Assembly: GCA_030583885.1 (NCBI GenBank)
Contig: CP129480.1
Span: forward strand, 1,736,001 to 1,800,000
Reading direction: 5' to 3'
Source: Anaerolineales bacterium
GTDB lineage: Bacteria; Chloroflexota; Anaerolineae; Anaerolineales; Villigracilaceae
DNA length: 64,000 nucleotides
In this document: positions 34,354 to 42,835 of the stretch, piece after piece
How positions within the stretch are numbered: the stretch's first letter is position 1
Layout: every line of letters starts with the position of its first letter
Notes under the pieces: model-generated
Seen by the model: only the letters and a program-made list of their open reading frames with translations
The model's database searches: none
Told to the model about the DNA's origin: nothing
Position numbers and translations under genes: made by a program

Positions 34354-34596
34354 ATGGACGAAAAACAAACCAAAAGTGAAATGCATGGATGTATTGTCTG
34401 CGGGGCGCAGTATCAGTTGTACGTCGTCAGCGACGCGCAGGGAAAATTTGTGGATTGCAGGGTTATGAGTGCGGACGGCAGACATGTACCGAATCCAAGC
34501 CGGCCACTGGTGGCGTGTAACAAACACACCGATGAGGAAGTGAAGGCGGCGTTCCTGCGTGCGTATGGCCCCCAGGAGGATGAAGATGATGATTGA
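34354..34596 (+). CDS. Small cysteine-containing hypothetical protein
   Basis: This 80-residue acidic protein has a CIVCG pair near residue 13 and further cysteines at about 35 and 56 (ACNKH), which could bind zinc or iron. The C-terminus is very acidic (QEDEDDD). No family was recognised. It has GGCAGGAG at a good distance from the ATG, and its stop faces that of the DUF4345 gene one base away, so coding status is well supported. Confidence 0.65.
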   Translation: MDEKQTKSEMHGCIVCGAQYQLYVVSDAQGKFVDCRVMSADGRHVPNPSRPLVACNKHTDEEVKAAFLRAYGPQEDEDDD

Positions 34597-34597
34597 T

Positions 34598-34942
34598 TTA
34601 TAAAATCAGGATAACGCCGAACACGATCTCAAAAATAACGCTGTACCAGTTCGATTGCGTGCCTGATTTATCTGCAAAAATGGAGATGGATCGCGCGATG
34701 CCCACGAAGAGATAGGCGTAGCCGAGCATCTGAAAGGCAACCGCACTGCCGGCGAGGATGGGGAAAAGCCCGAGCACGATGAAGAACATCCCAAACACCA
34801 CGCGGATCTCCGTAATGCCGCGTCCGCCCTGCGGGGCAAGCCCTGTAAAACCGACGGTGTTTTTTGGCGCGACCATGGCGTACGCACCCACCAGCGCAGT
34901 CAGAATACAGCCGCTGTATTGTAAAATTTGAAGAATATTCAT
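34598..34942 (-). CDS. DUF4345-like membrane protein
   Basis: This 114-residue protein has four hydrophobic helices and the features GITEIRVVFGMFFIVLGLFPI and LGYAYLFVGIARSISIFAD typical of DUF4345-like proteins. The function is unknown. It overlaps the end of rsmD by 4 nt and is the last gene of the minus-strand run that begins at 38939. Confidence 0.72.
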   Translation of the reverse strand: MNILQILQYSGCILTALVGAYAMVAPKNTVGFTGLAPQGGRGITEIRVVFGMFFIVLGLFPILAGSAVAFQMLGYAYLFVGIARSISIFADKSGTQSNWYSVIFEIVFGVILIL

Positions 34943-35508
34943 TGATTCTCCTTTTCCATGCGGTCGTAAAAAATAAGCAGCGTGCTTCCGTATTTTCTGC
35001 TCCCGCCTTCGACGAGATTTTTCAGCTCAAGCAGTTCATATTCCGCTGGATCAATCTGCACGATGACCGTCCCGTCCTCCGTCAGCCAGCCGATAGTATC
35101 GTCAATCAGCTTCAAGGCGGTTGACCACATCTTCTTATACTGCGGCGGCGCAATATAGATATATTCGAATTGTTTATCGGCTGGAGAGCTCAACATGCTG
35201 AACGCATCCCCCCGGCGGATCTCAGCCTGTCCGCCAAACCGGCAGTGTTCCACATTGTCTTTTATGGTTTCAATCGGTGCGCGGTTCAAGTCTGAGAACC
35301 GCACAAAAGATGCGCCGCGGCTGATGGCTTCGATGCCAATTGCGCCGGTGCCTGCGAACAGATCCCACCACTTTGAATCAATCACATCCCCCGCAAGGAT
35401 GTTGAAGAGTGCCTCCTTCACACGGTCCATTACGGGACGGGTGGTCTCACCCGGCACAGACTTTAATTTTCTCCCCTTTGCGCTTCCTGAAATTACCCGC
35501 AGGGTCAT
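34939..35508 (-). CDS. rsmD: 16S rRNA (guanine966-N2)-methyltransferase RsmD
   Basis: This 189-residue enzyme methylates G966 of 16S rRNA. The beginning LRVISGSAKGRKL and RPVMDRVKEALFNIL, and motif I DLFAGTGAIGIEAISRGA, are diagnostic. The catalytic (D/N)PPY motif is changed to APPQY, which is unusual; activity may use a modified loop, or the protein may have diverged. Its start overlaps the UroD-like stop (ATGA). The usual neighbour coaD is absent. Confidence 0.9.
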   Translation of the reverse strand: MTLRVISGSAKGRKLKSVPGETTRPVMDRVKEALFNILAGDVIDSKWWDLFAGTGAIGIEAISRGASFVRFSDLNRAPIETIKDNVEHCRFGGQAEIRRGDAFSMLSSPADKQFEYIYIAPPQYKKMWSTALKLIDDTIGWLTEDGTVIVQIDPAEYELLELKNLVEGGSRKYGSTLLIFYDRMEKENQ

Positions 35509-36479
35509 TCGATGATCTTTCTCACAGCCGTATAATTTTCGTGGGATGCGGTGACGGGAACCACGCAGCCTGTGCCGAGGATGAAACGCCCGCCCTGCGT
35601 TTGCTTAATTGCGTCTTTCGCTTCCTCCCTGACCCGGTCTGGATTCTCCAATGTGAGGGCATCCTGTCTCAAGCCTCCGCAGACCGCACCCTTGAAGAGA
35701 CTCTTCGCCTCTGCCAGCGATGGGTAGGTTTCGCGGTCATGCCAGTTGACAATTTGAAAATTCATAAAGCGCAGTAACGAAAAATAAACATCCCTGCCAT
35801 GCAGGTGAAGCATGTTACACCATAGGTCGGCCGCGGGTGCGAGCGTTTTTTGGTCAAAAGGTAAGCCAAAGGTTTTGTATTCATCCAGATCGAGCAGGCT
35901 TGCCTGGGCGTGCTGTACGGCATAGAAGATCCCGTCCACACCTGTTTCGCAGGCTGCTTCCACAAATTTGGCCGAACTTTTTGTGATGGTTTCCAATCCC
36001 TTCATCACTGCTTGCGGATGATTTCGGATGTGCTTCAGCAGCAGGTCGTTGCCGGCCAGGTTCTTCGCCTGCGAAAGAGGATTGAAGATGGTCTGGATGA
36101 TGGGTATGTGGGGGCTGAGGTTCCGCTTGATCAAACGGAGACAGGCCAGTTGTCCGGCGAGATGCGGGGAGGTTGGGTCAAGCGGTTTGAGAGTCTCCCA
36201 ATCCTGCGGCTCATGAATGACACGTTTCGTGTATTCCCGCGAGCCTTCAGGGTTGTGTTTCCATTCGTCCTCCACGCCCCAATCTTTTACAGCAAAGGAG
36301 GAGGATGGGGTGACTTTCACAATGTCAAAATCGTAGGTTTCCTGAAATTTGAGGGTGGCAGCGGCGAGGTTTTCGGGGTTCTGATCCTCTTCGGGGAAGT
36401 GGCGCCAGAGGGCGATGGGCGTGCGGTCGGTTGCTTCGCCTTTCAGGCAGGCTTGAATACGTTCGCGATGGGTGGTCAT
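35505..36479 (-). CDS. Uroporphyrinogen-decarboxylase-family protein (MtaA/CmuA-like)
   Basis: This 324-residue TIM-barrel protein of the URO-D superfamily starts with THRERIQACLKGEATDRTPIALW and has the LLHLHGRDVYF metal-site-like segment. It lacks the heme-enzyme signature (FMRQAGR), so it is probably not HemE but a corrinoid-dependent methyltransferase relative such as MtaA; the substrate is unknown. Stop-start contacts on both sides (TAA-ATG with the GNAT gene, ATGA with rsmD) place it in one operon. Confidence 0.82.
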   Translation of the reverse strand: MTTHRERIQACLKGEATDRTPIALWRHFPEEDQNPENLAAATLKFQETYDFDIVKVTPSSSFAVKDWGVEDEWKHNPEGSREYTKRVIHEPQDWETLKPLDPTSPHLAGQLACLRLIKRNLSPHIPIIQTIFNPLSQAKNLAGNDLLLKHIRNHPQAVMKGLETITKSSAKFVEAACETGVDGIFYAVQHAQASLLDLDEYKTFGLPFDQKTLAPAADLWCNMLHLHGRDVYFSLLRFMNFQIVNWHDRETYPSLAEAKSLFKGAVCGGLRQDALTLENPDRVREEAKDAIKQTQGGRFILGTGCVVPVTASHENYTAVRKIIE

Positions 36480-37079
36480 TTACAGTTTGCTTTCCAAACG
36501 GTGTCTGTGATACATTCCTTCACGGAATGTTTTGACAATTGTAAAACCATTTGCCTGCGTTGCCTTAAGGCTGGCGATATTCCATGTTTCAACGCTGGCA
36601 TACATTTTTTTATACCCCTGTTTACGACTTTCATTCATGAGCGCTTTTTGCAGGGCGCGTCCCAAACCGCGCCTGCGAAACCCGGGCTCAACCGTGAAGT
36701 ATACGCATTCGATGGTGTTCGGTTCAACCATCTGCCCGCGGATAGTGATGCTGGAGATGAGCATTTGTAAAAATGCCAGCGGGCGGGTGAGGATGACTTT
36801 GAGAATATTCCGAATGAACCACGGACGGTCTTTGGTGAGTTTTGAGGTGAGCGCGGACGGCTCTGGGGAGGCAAGGCTGAAACCCATGATCTCGCCCGTT
36901 TTGTCATCCTGCGCATAAAAACCAAAGGTACGCTTATCTTGAATCGCATTCTCGAAATAACGAAACACGAACGGGTAACCGAGCCTGGAAAGCAACCCCG
37001 CGTCTCCCATATGAATTTCGGCAACCCGCGACAGCAGACCGGGGTTATTGTCTTTCAGAGGGTAAAGGGTGTAGTTCAT
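36480..37079 (-). CDS. GNAT acetyltransferase
   Basis: This 199-residue GNAT protein has the acetyl-CoA loop PGFRRRGLGRALQKALM, the preceding beta strand CVYFTVE and late YASVETWNIASLKATQANGF. The substrate is unknown. It lies between the FemAB gene and the UroD-like gene with no gaps. The ATG at 37079 was chosen, 4 nt after the FemAB stop; a longer frame to 37157 is inside the FemAB gene. Confidence 0.85.
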   Translation of the reverse strand: MNYTLYPLKDNNPGLLSRVAEIHMGDAGLLSRLGYPFVFRYFENAIQDKRTFGFYAQDDKTGEIMGFSLASPEPSALTSKLTKDRPWFIRNILKVILTRPLAFLQMLISSITIRGQMVEPNTIECVYFTVEPGFRRRGLGRALQKALMNESRKQGYKKMYASVETWNIASLKATQANGFTIVKTFREGMYHRHRLESKL

Positions 37080-37083
37080 TTTT

Positions 37084-38106
37084 TTAAGCCAGACCGCGGA
37101 TAAGATACGGTCCAAGCGGGCGGACGATGAAGGCGGGCAGGCCTTTCCAAATGGCAATGGCGAGCTGGAATTTTGGGTTCTTTTGGTTGAGCGATGGCAG
37201 TTCGTGTCCTGGGGCGAGCCAGTGCCAATATGCGAGTAATTTTTTGCGAGGTGACCATTTCATTTTGAAGACTTCGTTGCCGGAGCCGGCGAGACTGCGG
37301 CCGAGGTCGAAGGCTTTTAATCCTTTTTGGATGTTGCGCTGGATGACAGCCCAATAAAGGAATTCCCCAGCATATGATGAACGCGCATGCCGTAATACAT
37401 TGGCATGCAGGTTGAACACAGTTTCGTCTTGCTGGATGAACACACCGCCGCCGGATATTTTTCCCTGTGCGTTGTACAGCACGGAAAATTCCAAGGTGTC
37501 GCCGAGATATTCCGCCATTTTGCGAAGGTAGGTCTTTGAGTGATAGGGGGAGCCAAGTTCATGCATGCTGCGTGCCAGTGCTTCATATGCATCGTCCAAA
37601 AGTTCAAGATGCCCAAAACGGATCGAAAACCCCTTTTTGAGGGATTTGCGGACATGGTTGCGGTGGTCGGGGGAGAATGATTTTAACAAATCATCCGGGT
37701 TGGAGGGCAGGTCTATCAGGTAGGTAAAATATGCGGGATTTTGGGACCAACTCTCCGGCAAGGGCGAAGCGCCATCATTAAAACGGATGGAAATGTATTC
37801 GGCTTTGATATCCTCGGCAAGGCGGCGGACTTCATCCAGCAATAGATCTCGGGCAGTTGCATTTTCAAATGCGAAACCGCCGTAGCTTCCGAAGGGCGCA
37901 GTGGCAAGATAGTGACCAAAAATGGGATGTTTGATCTCAACGAGTGCCAGCGCGCCCAGTGGACGGGCATCCTCGGTCACTGCAAAGCGGTGGGTTTGGC
38001 AGCCATAAATATCATGTAAAAAATCCAGCCAGCTATCCAGCCCTGTGAAACTTAGTGCATTTTCGAGTGGCGGATAATCAAGCGAGTCAACGCGTTGCAG
38101 GTTCAT
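37084..38106 (-). CDS. FemAB-like acyl/aminoacyl-transferase family protein
   Basis: This 340-residue protein has a tandem GNAT-like fold of the FemAB/peptidoglycan-bridge or exopolysaccharide-associated type: DHRNHVRKSLKKGF, GGGVFIQQDETVFNLHANVL and LGRSLAGSGNEVFKMKW are recognisable. Relatives act on peptidoglycan or exopolysaccharide. It overlaps the end of the polysaccharide deacetylase gene by 4 nt; the same pair occurs in exopolysaccharide loci linked to exosortases, but no exosortase is in the window. Confidence 0.82.
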   Translation of the reverse strand: MNLQRVDSLDYPPLENALSFTGLDSWLDFLHDIYGCQTHRFAVTEDARPLGALALVEIKHPIFGHYLATAPFGSYGGFAFENATARDLLLDEVRRLAEDIKAEYISIRFNDGASPLPESWSQNPAYFTYLIDLPSNPDDLLKSFSPDHRNHVRKSLKKGFSIRFGHLELLDDAYEALARSMHELGSPYHSKTYLRKMAEYLGDTLEFSVLYNAQGKISGGGVFIQQDETVFNLHANVLRHARSSYAGEFLYWAVIQRNIQKGLKAFDLGRSLAGSGNEVFKMKWSPRKKLLAYWHWLAPGHELPSLNQKNPKFQLAIAIWKGLPAFIVRPLGPYLIRGLA

Positions 38107-38939
38107 TGGGTGTTCTCGTTTATAAAATGCTGAATGGTCGAGATGGGGAAGGATTCCAGGAGGTCCTTGAGGAATGATGATTTGTTAAGGGTAAATGGAT
38201 AAAGCAGCGGGTTGAGGAGCATGTCGCGCGCAAAGCGCTGGGGCCAGCGTGATGGCGAAACGATCTCGTATGGATGCAGGAAGATCGCTGGACTTAAGCC
38301 CGCCCTTAATTCTTTCTCGATGATCTTATATACGGTTTTGGTAAAGAGACCGCTCATCATGCTTGAGCCATACGGGAACTCGCCGCCCAGAACCAATGGG
38401 AGATTCATCCTGCGCGGCGCAATAAACGAGGATGGTTTTTTGAATAGCGGGAAGGTGCTGACCGGTACCTCCCAGATGTTTCCCTTGCGGAGAAACGTTC
38501 CTGTAGGTGCGTAAAGCGACGAGCTGTAGGTAAACCCGTTTTGTTCCAATAAGGGATAAACACCTTCGACAGTGTTTATCATCGGCGCGCGGAAGCCCTG
38601 TACGTTGTATTTTTTTCGCCATCCCGCAGAAGTTTGCAGGTCGTGCTCGATGTCGGCGAGAAGGGTAAGCGGGCGATGTACCTGGCAGTGAAAGCCGACT
38701 TCGTGGCCCGCGTCAAATATCTTTTGCGGGAGTTCGGGGTACCATTCCACCAATTCACCGACCAGGTAGAAACTTACCTTTGTATCCGCCAGTATTTCGA
38801 GAATGGGGTCAATGGCATTGCGGGCAAAGCCTTCGTCCAGTGCAAGGCGTTCTTCGGGGAAAAGAAAATCATATCTGCGGGAGGGAGCGAACCAGGATTC
38901 GTAATCAATTGTCAACAACAAGCGCGGGGACGGGATCAT
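38103..38939 (-). CDS. Polysaccharide deacetylase-family protein
   Basis: This 278-residue NodB-homology protein starts with the metal motif LLTIDYESWF, followed by VSFYLVGELVEWYPELPQKI and HEVGFHCQVHRPLT (His-x(3-4)-His) and a later GFRAPM. These give the Asp/His/His metal site. It should remove N-acetyl groups from a surface glycan. It is the first gene of the 34598-38939 run, with a TATAAT box 10 nt before the ATG. Confidence 0.87.
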   Translation of the reverse strand: MIPSPRLLLTIDYESWFAPSRRYDFLFPEERLALDEGFARNAIDPILEILADTKVSFYLVGELVEWYPELPQKIFDAGHEVGFHCQVHRPLTLLADIEHDLQTSAGWRKKYNVQGFRAPMINTVEGVYPLLEQNGFTYSSSLYAPTGTFLRKGNIWEVPVSTFPLFKKPSSFIAPRRMNLPLVLGGEFPYGSSMMSGLFTKTVYKIIEKELRAGLSPAIFLHPYEIVSPSRWPQRFARDMLLNPLLYPFTLNKSSFLKDLLESFPISTIQHFINENTQ

Positions 38940-38949
38940 ATCGAGTTAG

Positions 38950-38955
38950 ATTATA
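38950..38955 (-). promoter_or_regulatory. -10 box of the deacetylase run
   Basis: TATAAT on the minus strand, 10 nt before the ATG at 38939, with no ribosome site between. It overlaps no gene and lies in the short gap after the GT-C gene. Confidence 0.5.
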
Positions 38956-38964
38956 GCAGGGATG

Positions 38965-40518
38965 TTAGGGGACTTGTTTGATGATACAGAAGGTCGCGCC
39001 TTGTCTGGTAACTTCGATGAAGGCGGGCTGATCCCGCAGGAATCTCAGGTCCTCGTTTGAGCGGGTGTTTGCAAGATAGAAATCACCGGGCTGCATGTCT
39101 TTCTGTTCCGTGCGGAAATCACGGATGATGATGTCTGAACTGGCATAGTATGCCGCAATGTATGGCTCGCGCCTGACGAAGAGCTGTGACCCTGCGGGTG
39201 CCTCTTCGTTGATCCTGAGAACTGCTTCGCGATAACAAGTAAGCCAGTACTCCGTCTCATACGTGCGGAATGCCCCGGCTGTGCCGCCTGTGAATGAATT
39301 GTAATAGGCATATTCGTACGGGTGCAGGTTGACCGAGGGAACGATCCCGAATGCCAGGATCAATCCAGTCGTGGTTATGCTTGTCCATTTTCCTTTAGCA
39401 AGCTCGGCGATCTTTTCAAATGCAAAACCTGCGAAAATGAAAATGGGCGGCAGGATGAAGAGAAAGTGACGAAAACCGTCATACATGGCGGGTCTGCGGA
39501 GCATGGCATAGGCAAAGGGGATGATAAACCAGAGCAGGATCAGGATGTGCGCAAGTCTTTGCTTATTATTCGACCTCCAAAAGCCCAGGATCAGGCCGGT
39601 AATAAATAATATCCATACAGGCTCAGTAAGCGTGTAACCAAGCAGGGTAGGGAAGTAGCGCAATGGCAGGTTGCCCGCCTGATACTGGCTCCCGTAAAAA
39701 AGGACATTTAATTGCGTCGGGTTATCAGACATGAACCCAAATACTTCGATGAATTTTTGCAGCGGGCTTGTCCACAGGTAGGGCCAGGCGAGGAACGTGA
39801 TCAAAATCGCAAAAACGGCGTAAACCGCATAGTGTTTTAAGAACGCGCTGAGCTTTATTTTATTTAATTGGCTGATCGCATATAGCCCTGTCAACACAGC
39901 CGCGAGGGGGCCGAGTACCCGAATGGAGGTCGCAATTCCCAGAAAGAATGCCGCAGTAAAGATTTTCGTGAATTCAGTCTTTTTATTTTCAGCGACATCA
40001 TCCACCATTTCAAAGCCAAAGCACATTGCCCCGATAAAAAAAACAAGGAAAGGCGGATCTTTTGGGTTGATGAAGGAGTGTCCCCAAAGAAGCGGCTGCC
40101 ATGCAAAAAATAAGGAAGCGGCAAGCGCAGCTGGTTTATTCATCCACTTGACTGTGAAGCGATAGAAAAGATAAATGCCTAATTGGAATGTCAGGAAGTT
40201 TATAAGATGCCAGGAGGATGCATTATCCATGCCAAACGCCTCGATCAGTGAAACAAAAGGACGTGCTATTAATATATAAGCAGGTCCGCGGTTGGCGTGG
40301 TCTGTCCCGCTGGCGCCGTAGGCATTCTGTAAATCGAAGTCGCCGCTGAACCATTCCCTGGGGGTGTAGGCATATCGAAGTGCATCCGCGTAATCGTAAA
40401 AGAGCGGCTCATCCCAGGATAAGCCGTAATTGCGAAAGGTCATCAAGCCGATTAAAATGTTGACGGTGAGTACGATGAGAACGGGGGATTGTCGGATTTT
40501 TTGCAGGGGAGTTTCCAC
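38965..40518 (-). CDS. GT-C type membrane glycosyltransferase
   Basis: This 517-residue protein has an N-terminal helix and a first loop with YGLSWDEPLFYDYADALRYA (acidic Asp-Glu), about ten more helices, and a C-terminal soluble end. The layout is that of ArnT/GT39-like enzymes. Substrate and acceptor are unknown. The start is GTG at 40518; an internal ATG would remove the first helix. It is the last gene of the run starting at 45014. Confidence 0.75.
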   Translation of the reverse strand: METPLQKIRQSPVLIVLTVNILIGLMTFRNYGLSWDEPLFYDYADALRYAYTPREWFSGDFDLQNAYGASGTDHANRGPAYILIARPFVSLIEAFGMDNASSWHLINFLTFQLGIYLFYRFTVKWMNKPAALAASLFFAWQPLLWGHSFINPKDPPFLVFFIGAMCFGFEMVDDVAENKKTEFTKIFTAAFFLGIATSIRVLGPLAAVLTGLYAISQLNKIKLSAFLKHYAVYAVFAILITFLAWPYLWTSPLQKFIEVFGFMSDNPTQLNVLFYGSQYQAGNLPLRYFPTLLGYTLTEPVWILFITGLILGFWRSNNKQRLAHILILLWFIIPFAYAMLRRPAMYDGFRHFLFILPPIFIFAGFAFEKIAELAKGKWTSITTTGLILAFGIVPSVNLHPYEYAYYNSFTGGTAGAFRTYETEYWLTCYREAVLRINEEAPAGSQLFVRREPYIAAYYASSDIIIRDFRTEQKDMQPGDFYLANTRSNEDLRFLRDQPAFIEVTRQGATFCIIKQVP

Positions 40519-40539
40519 GAAGTCGGAAGTCCGTTTATA

Positions 40540-41013
40540 TTATTTTTGACTAATGCGGTGCTGCTGCCGTTCTTTTGCCTGTACCATGCGCCGTTTCTCT
40601 TCATCGGTCTCTGCAATCAGCCCAGGCACGGTAATGGGGCGGCCTTCATCGTCCAGCGCAACGTAAACGAGGTAGGCTGTATTGGTATGTGTGCGCATGC
40701 CGGTAATGGGGTTTTCTGCATTCACCTGCACTTCCGCTTCCATGGAGGTGCGGCCTGTGTACGTCACTTCCGCGTTGAGAATGACCAGATCGCCAATCTT
40801 GATTGGTTCGCGGAAGACGAGCGAATCCACCGCCACGGTTACAACGCGTCTTTGGGCGTGGCGCATGCAGGCGAGCGCACCGGCTTCATCCACGAGTTTC
40901 ATGATCCAGCCGCCGTGTACATTGCCGAGGTTGTTGGCATGTTCCGGCTGCATTAATTGTGCGATATTGATGCGCGAGGCGCGGGGAGTTTTCTTGAATG
41001 GGGTGTCCGTCAT
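40540..41013 (-). CDS. Acyl-CoA thioesterase, hotdog fold
   Basis: This 157-residue hotdog thioesterase of the YciA/BACH type carries NLGNVHGGWIMKLVDEAGALA, with the helical Asp-Glu, and later SLVFREPIKIGDLVILNAEV. It hydrolyses acyl-CoAs to free acid and CoA. It sits within an envelope-glycan run and not with fatty-acid genes. The start is ATG at 41013; the longer frame upstream overlaps the preceding gene. Confidence 0.88.
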   Translation of the reverse strand: MTDTPFKKTPRASRINIAQLMQPEHANNLGNVHGGWIMKLVDEAGALACMRHAQRRVVTVAVDSLVFREPIKIGDLVILNAEVTYTGRTSMEAEVQVNAENPITGMRTHTNTAYLVYVALDDEGRPITVPGLIAETDEEKRRMVQAKERQQHRISQK

Positions 41014-41014
41014 G

Positions 41015-41389
41015 TTAATCCAGGTCCTGCCTTTGTTCGCCGCTGTCGATCGTATGCAGCCGTTCCGGAGTATCCAATAGAACGTCAATGACGGAATGGC
41101 TGAGGTCCGCCATCATGGGCGGGAGAGGCACTGTTGCGGGCGGGTAAATTTTGGGGGGTTGTGCGGGCGGTTTGAGGCGCGGTTTGAGCGTGGAAGTCGC
41201 CCGTTTGCGGACGATACGCGGGTCATTGGTTAATGTGCCGACGAAGTCGCCAAGTACGGAATAGACCTCCCGCTTTTGGGTGACGAAGCCGATCCATTCG
41301 CCGTTGCGGTTGAATAAATATGGGTACGAAAGAAATGCCTCCGCGTCGCCTTTTGTTGTGTAAATGGGGATTAATCCTGCTTTTGTCAT
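41015..41389 (-). CDS. Uncharacterised protein, possible 4-fold beta-flower type
   Basis: This 124-residue protein has an N-terminal beta-rich half (LFNRNGEWIGFV, VYSVLGDFVGTLTNDPRIVRKR) that resembles the small beta-flower family, and a Pro-rich C-terminal tail (PPAQPPKIYPPATVPLPP). The function is unknown. It lies between GtrA and the thioesterase with 1-9 nt gaps and is clearly part of that operon. Confidence 0.55.
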   Translation of the reverse strand: MTKAGLIPIYTTKGDAEAFLSYPYLFNRNGEWIGFVTQKREVYSVLGDFVGTLTNDPRIVRKRATSTLKPRLKPPAQPPKIYPPATVPLPPMMADLSHSVIDVLLDTPERLHTIDSGEQRQDLD

Positions 41390-41398
41390 TGAAACACC

Positions 41399-41860
41399 TT
41401 ATGAAATATTATCAATGTCATTATACGTCCAATATCTGTTAACAAAAAAATTCCATAACATTACAATCCCGACTGCCGCCGCGAGTGTGAGATTCTTTGC
41501 GTAGAATTCCGCGGTGAGGTGTGTGGTATGAAACGCGTCCTCCACAAAACGCAGCAAGGGAGGCTCCAGGAAATGAAGGGTGGGGATGCGGATGGCAACC
41601 CCAGCCAGGTTCACCACAAAGAACATGCCCAGCTGCCCAAAAAGCGGACGCGAACGTGATTCGGGATACGTCCAAATTCGGTTCCAGGTGAAGTTGTTGA
41701 TCACCGCACAGATGAAGGAGATTGTTCCCGCCAAGACAAGCGCCATGCCCGCCCAATGCGAAAGAATATTCATCACAGCGAAATCTATGAATGCGCCAAG
41801 GGTGCCCACCAGGGCAAACTTGACAAATCGGTTGCGTTCCTTTGTGTCCGTGAGAATCAT
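41399..41860 (-). CDS. GtrA-family membrane protein
   Basis: This 153-residue protein has four transmembrane helices and the GtrA hallmarks [19 protein letters not shown] and FTWNRIWTY, and ends with [10 protein letters not shown]. GtrA-like proteins are thought to flip polyprenyl-phosphate sugars to feed GT-C enzymes, which fits the neighbouring GT-C gene. It overlaps the end of the epimerase gene by 4 nt. Confidence 0.88.
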   Translation of the reverse strand: MILTDTKERNRFVKFALVGTLGAFIDFAVMNILSHWAGMALVLAGTISFICAVINNFTWNRIWTYPESRSRPLFGQLGMFFVVNLAGVAIRIPTLHFLEPPLLRFVEDAFHTTHLTAEFYAKNLTLAAAVGIVMLWNFFVNRYWTYNDIDNIS

Positions 41861-42816
41861 TCCAACCCTAATTTTTGTTTAAAGAATGGAATCGTACGCC
41901 GGATGCCTTCCTCAAGGTCCACGTTTGGTTCCCATTTTAGGATCTTGTTGGCGCGGGTAATGTCAGGCTGGCGCCTTTGCGGGTCGCGCGCGCTTCGTGA
42001 GTCCGCCTGATAGACAATGCCCGCCTTGTTGCCGGTTATTTTATTGATGGCTTCGGCGAATTGAAGGATGGTCATTTCCACCGGATTTCCAATATTTACG
42101 GGCAAATGTTCGCTGGAATAAAGCAGTTTGATAATGCCGTCCACGAGATCGTCCACATAGCAGAAGGAACGCGTCTGGCTTCCATCACCATAAACCGTGA
42201 GCGGTTGACCCAGCAGGGCTTGCTTGAGCAGGTTTGGCAGGGCGCGCCCGTCCTCCATGTCCATGCGTGGACCGTAGGTATTGAAGATGCGGACGATGCT
42301 GGTGTTCACGCCGTGGAAGCGGTGATAGGCCATGGTCAGTGATTCGGCGAAGCGTTTGGCCTCATCGTATACTGCCCGTTCGCCGACAGGATCTACATTG
42401 CCGGGATATGTTTCAACCTGGGGATGCACTTCGGGGTCGCCGTAGATCTCGCTGGTTGATGCCAGTAAAAATCTCGCATTGTTTACACGCGCAATACCGA
42501 GACAGTTGTGTGTCCCAAGCGCGCCGGCCTTCATCGTTTGAATGGGAAGGTTGAAATAACCTGATTTCGATTGCGGGTTCGGGCTGGCAGGCGAGGCAAA
42601 GTGCAGGATCGCATCCACTTTGCCGGGCACAAAAATATAATTGGAAATGTCGCGTTTGTAAAATGAAAACTTTTCATTCTCCGCAAGGTGCGCGATATTG
42701 TCCGGGCTGCCTGTGATGAAATTATCCATGCCGATGATTTCATGCCCGTCTGCAAGCAAATGGTCGCAAAGATGGGAACCAAGAAATCCGGCTGCACCTG
42801 TTATCAATATTCTCAT
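41857..42816 (-). CDS. NAD-dependent epimerase/dehydratase, UDP-glucuronate decarboxylase type
   Basis: This 319-residue short-chain dehydrogenase-like enzyme has the NAD motif [15 protein letters not shown], the catalytic Thr/Ser-Glu in [14 protein letters not shown], and Tyr-x-x-x-Lys in YDEAKRFAE, a layout specific to UDP-glucuronic acid decarboxylases that make UDP-xylose. It likely supplies a nucleotide sugar for the envelope-glycan genes around it. The ATG at 42816 was chosen; the upstream extension to 42855 lies within the previous gene. Confidence 0.88.
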   Translation of the reverse strand: MRILITGAAGFLGSHLCDHLLADGHEIIGMDNFITGSPDNIAHLAENEKFSFYKRDISNYIFVPGKVDAILHFASPASPNPQSKSGYFNLPIQTMKAGALGTHNCLGIARVNNARFLLASTSEIYGDPEVHPQVETYPGNVDPVGERAVYDEAKRFAESLTMAYHRFHGVNTSIVRIFNTYGPRMDMEDGRALPNLLKQALLGQPLTVYGDGSQTRSFCYVDDLVDGIIKLLYSSEHLPVNIGNPVEMTILQFAEAINKITGNKAGIVYQADSRSARDPQRRQPDITRANKILKWEPNVDLEEGIRRTIPFFKQKLGLE

Positions 42817-42835
42817 TACTTTTCCTCTCGCGATT

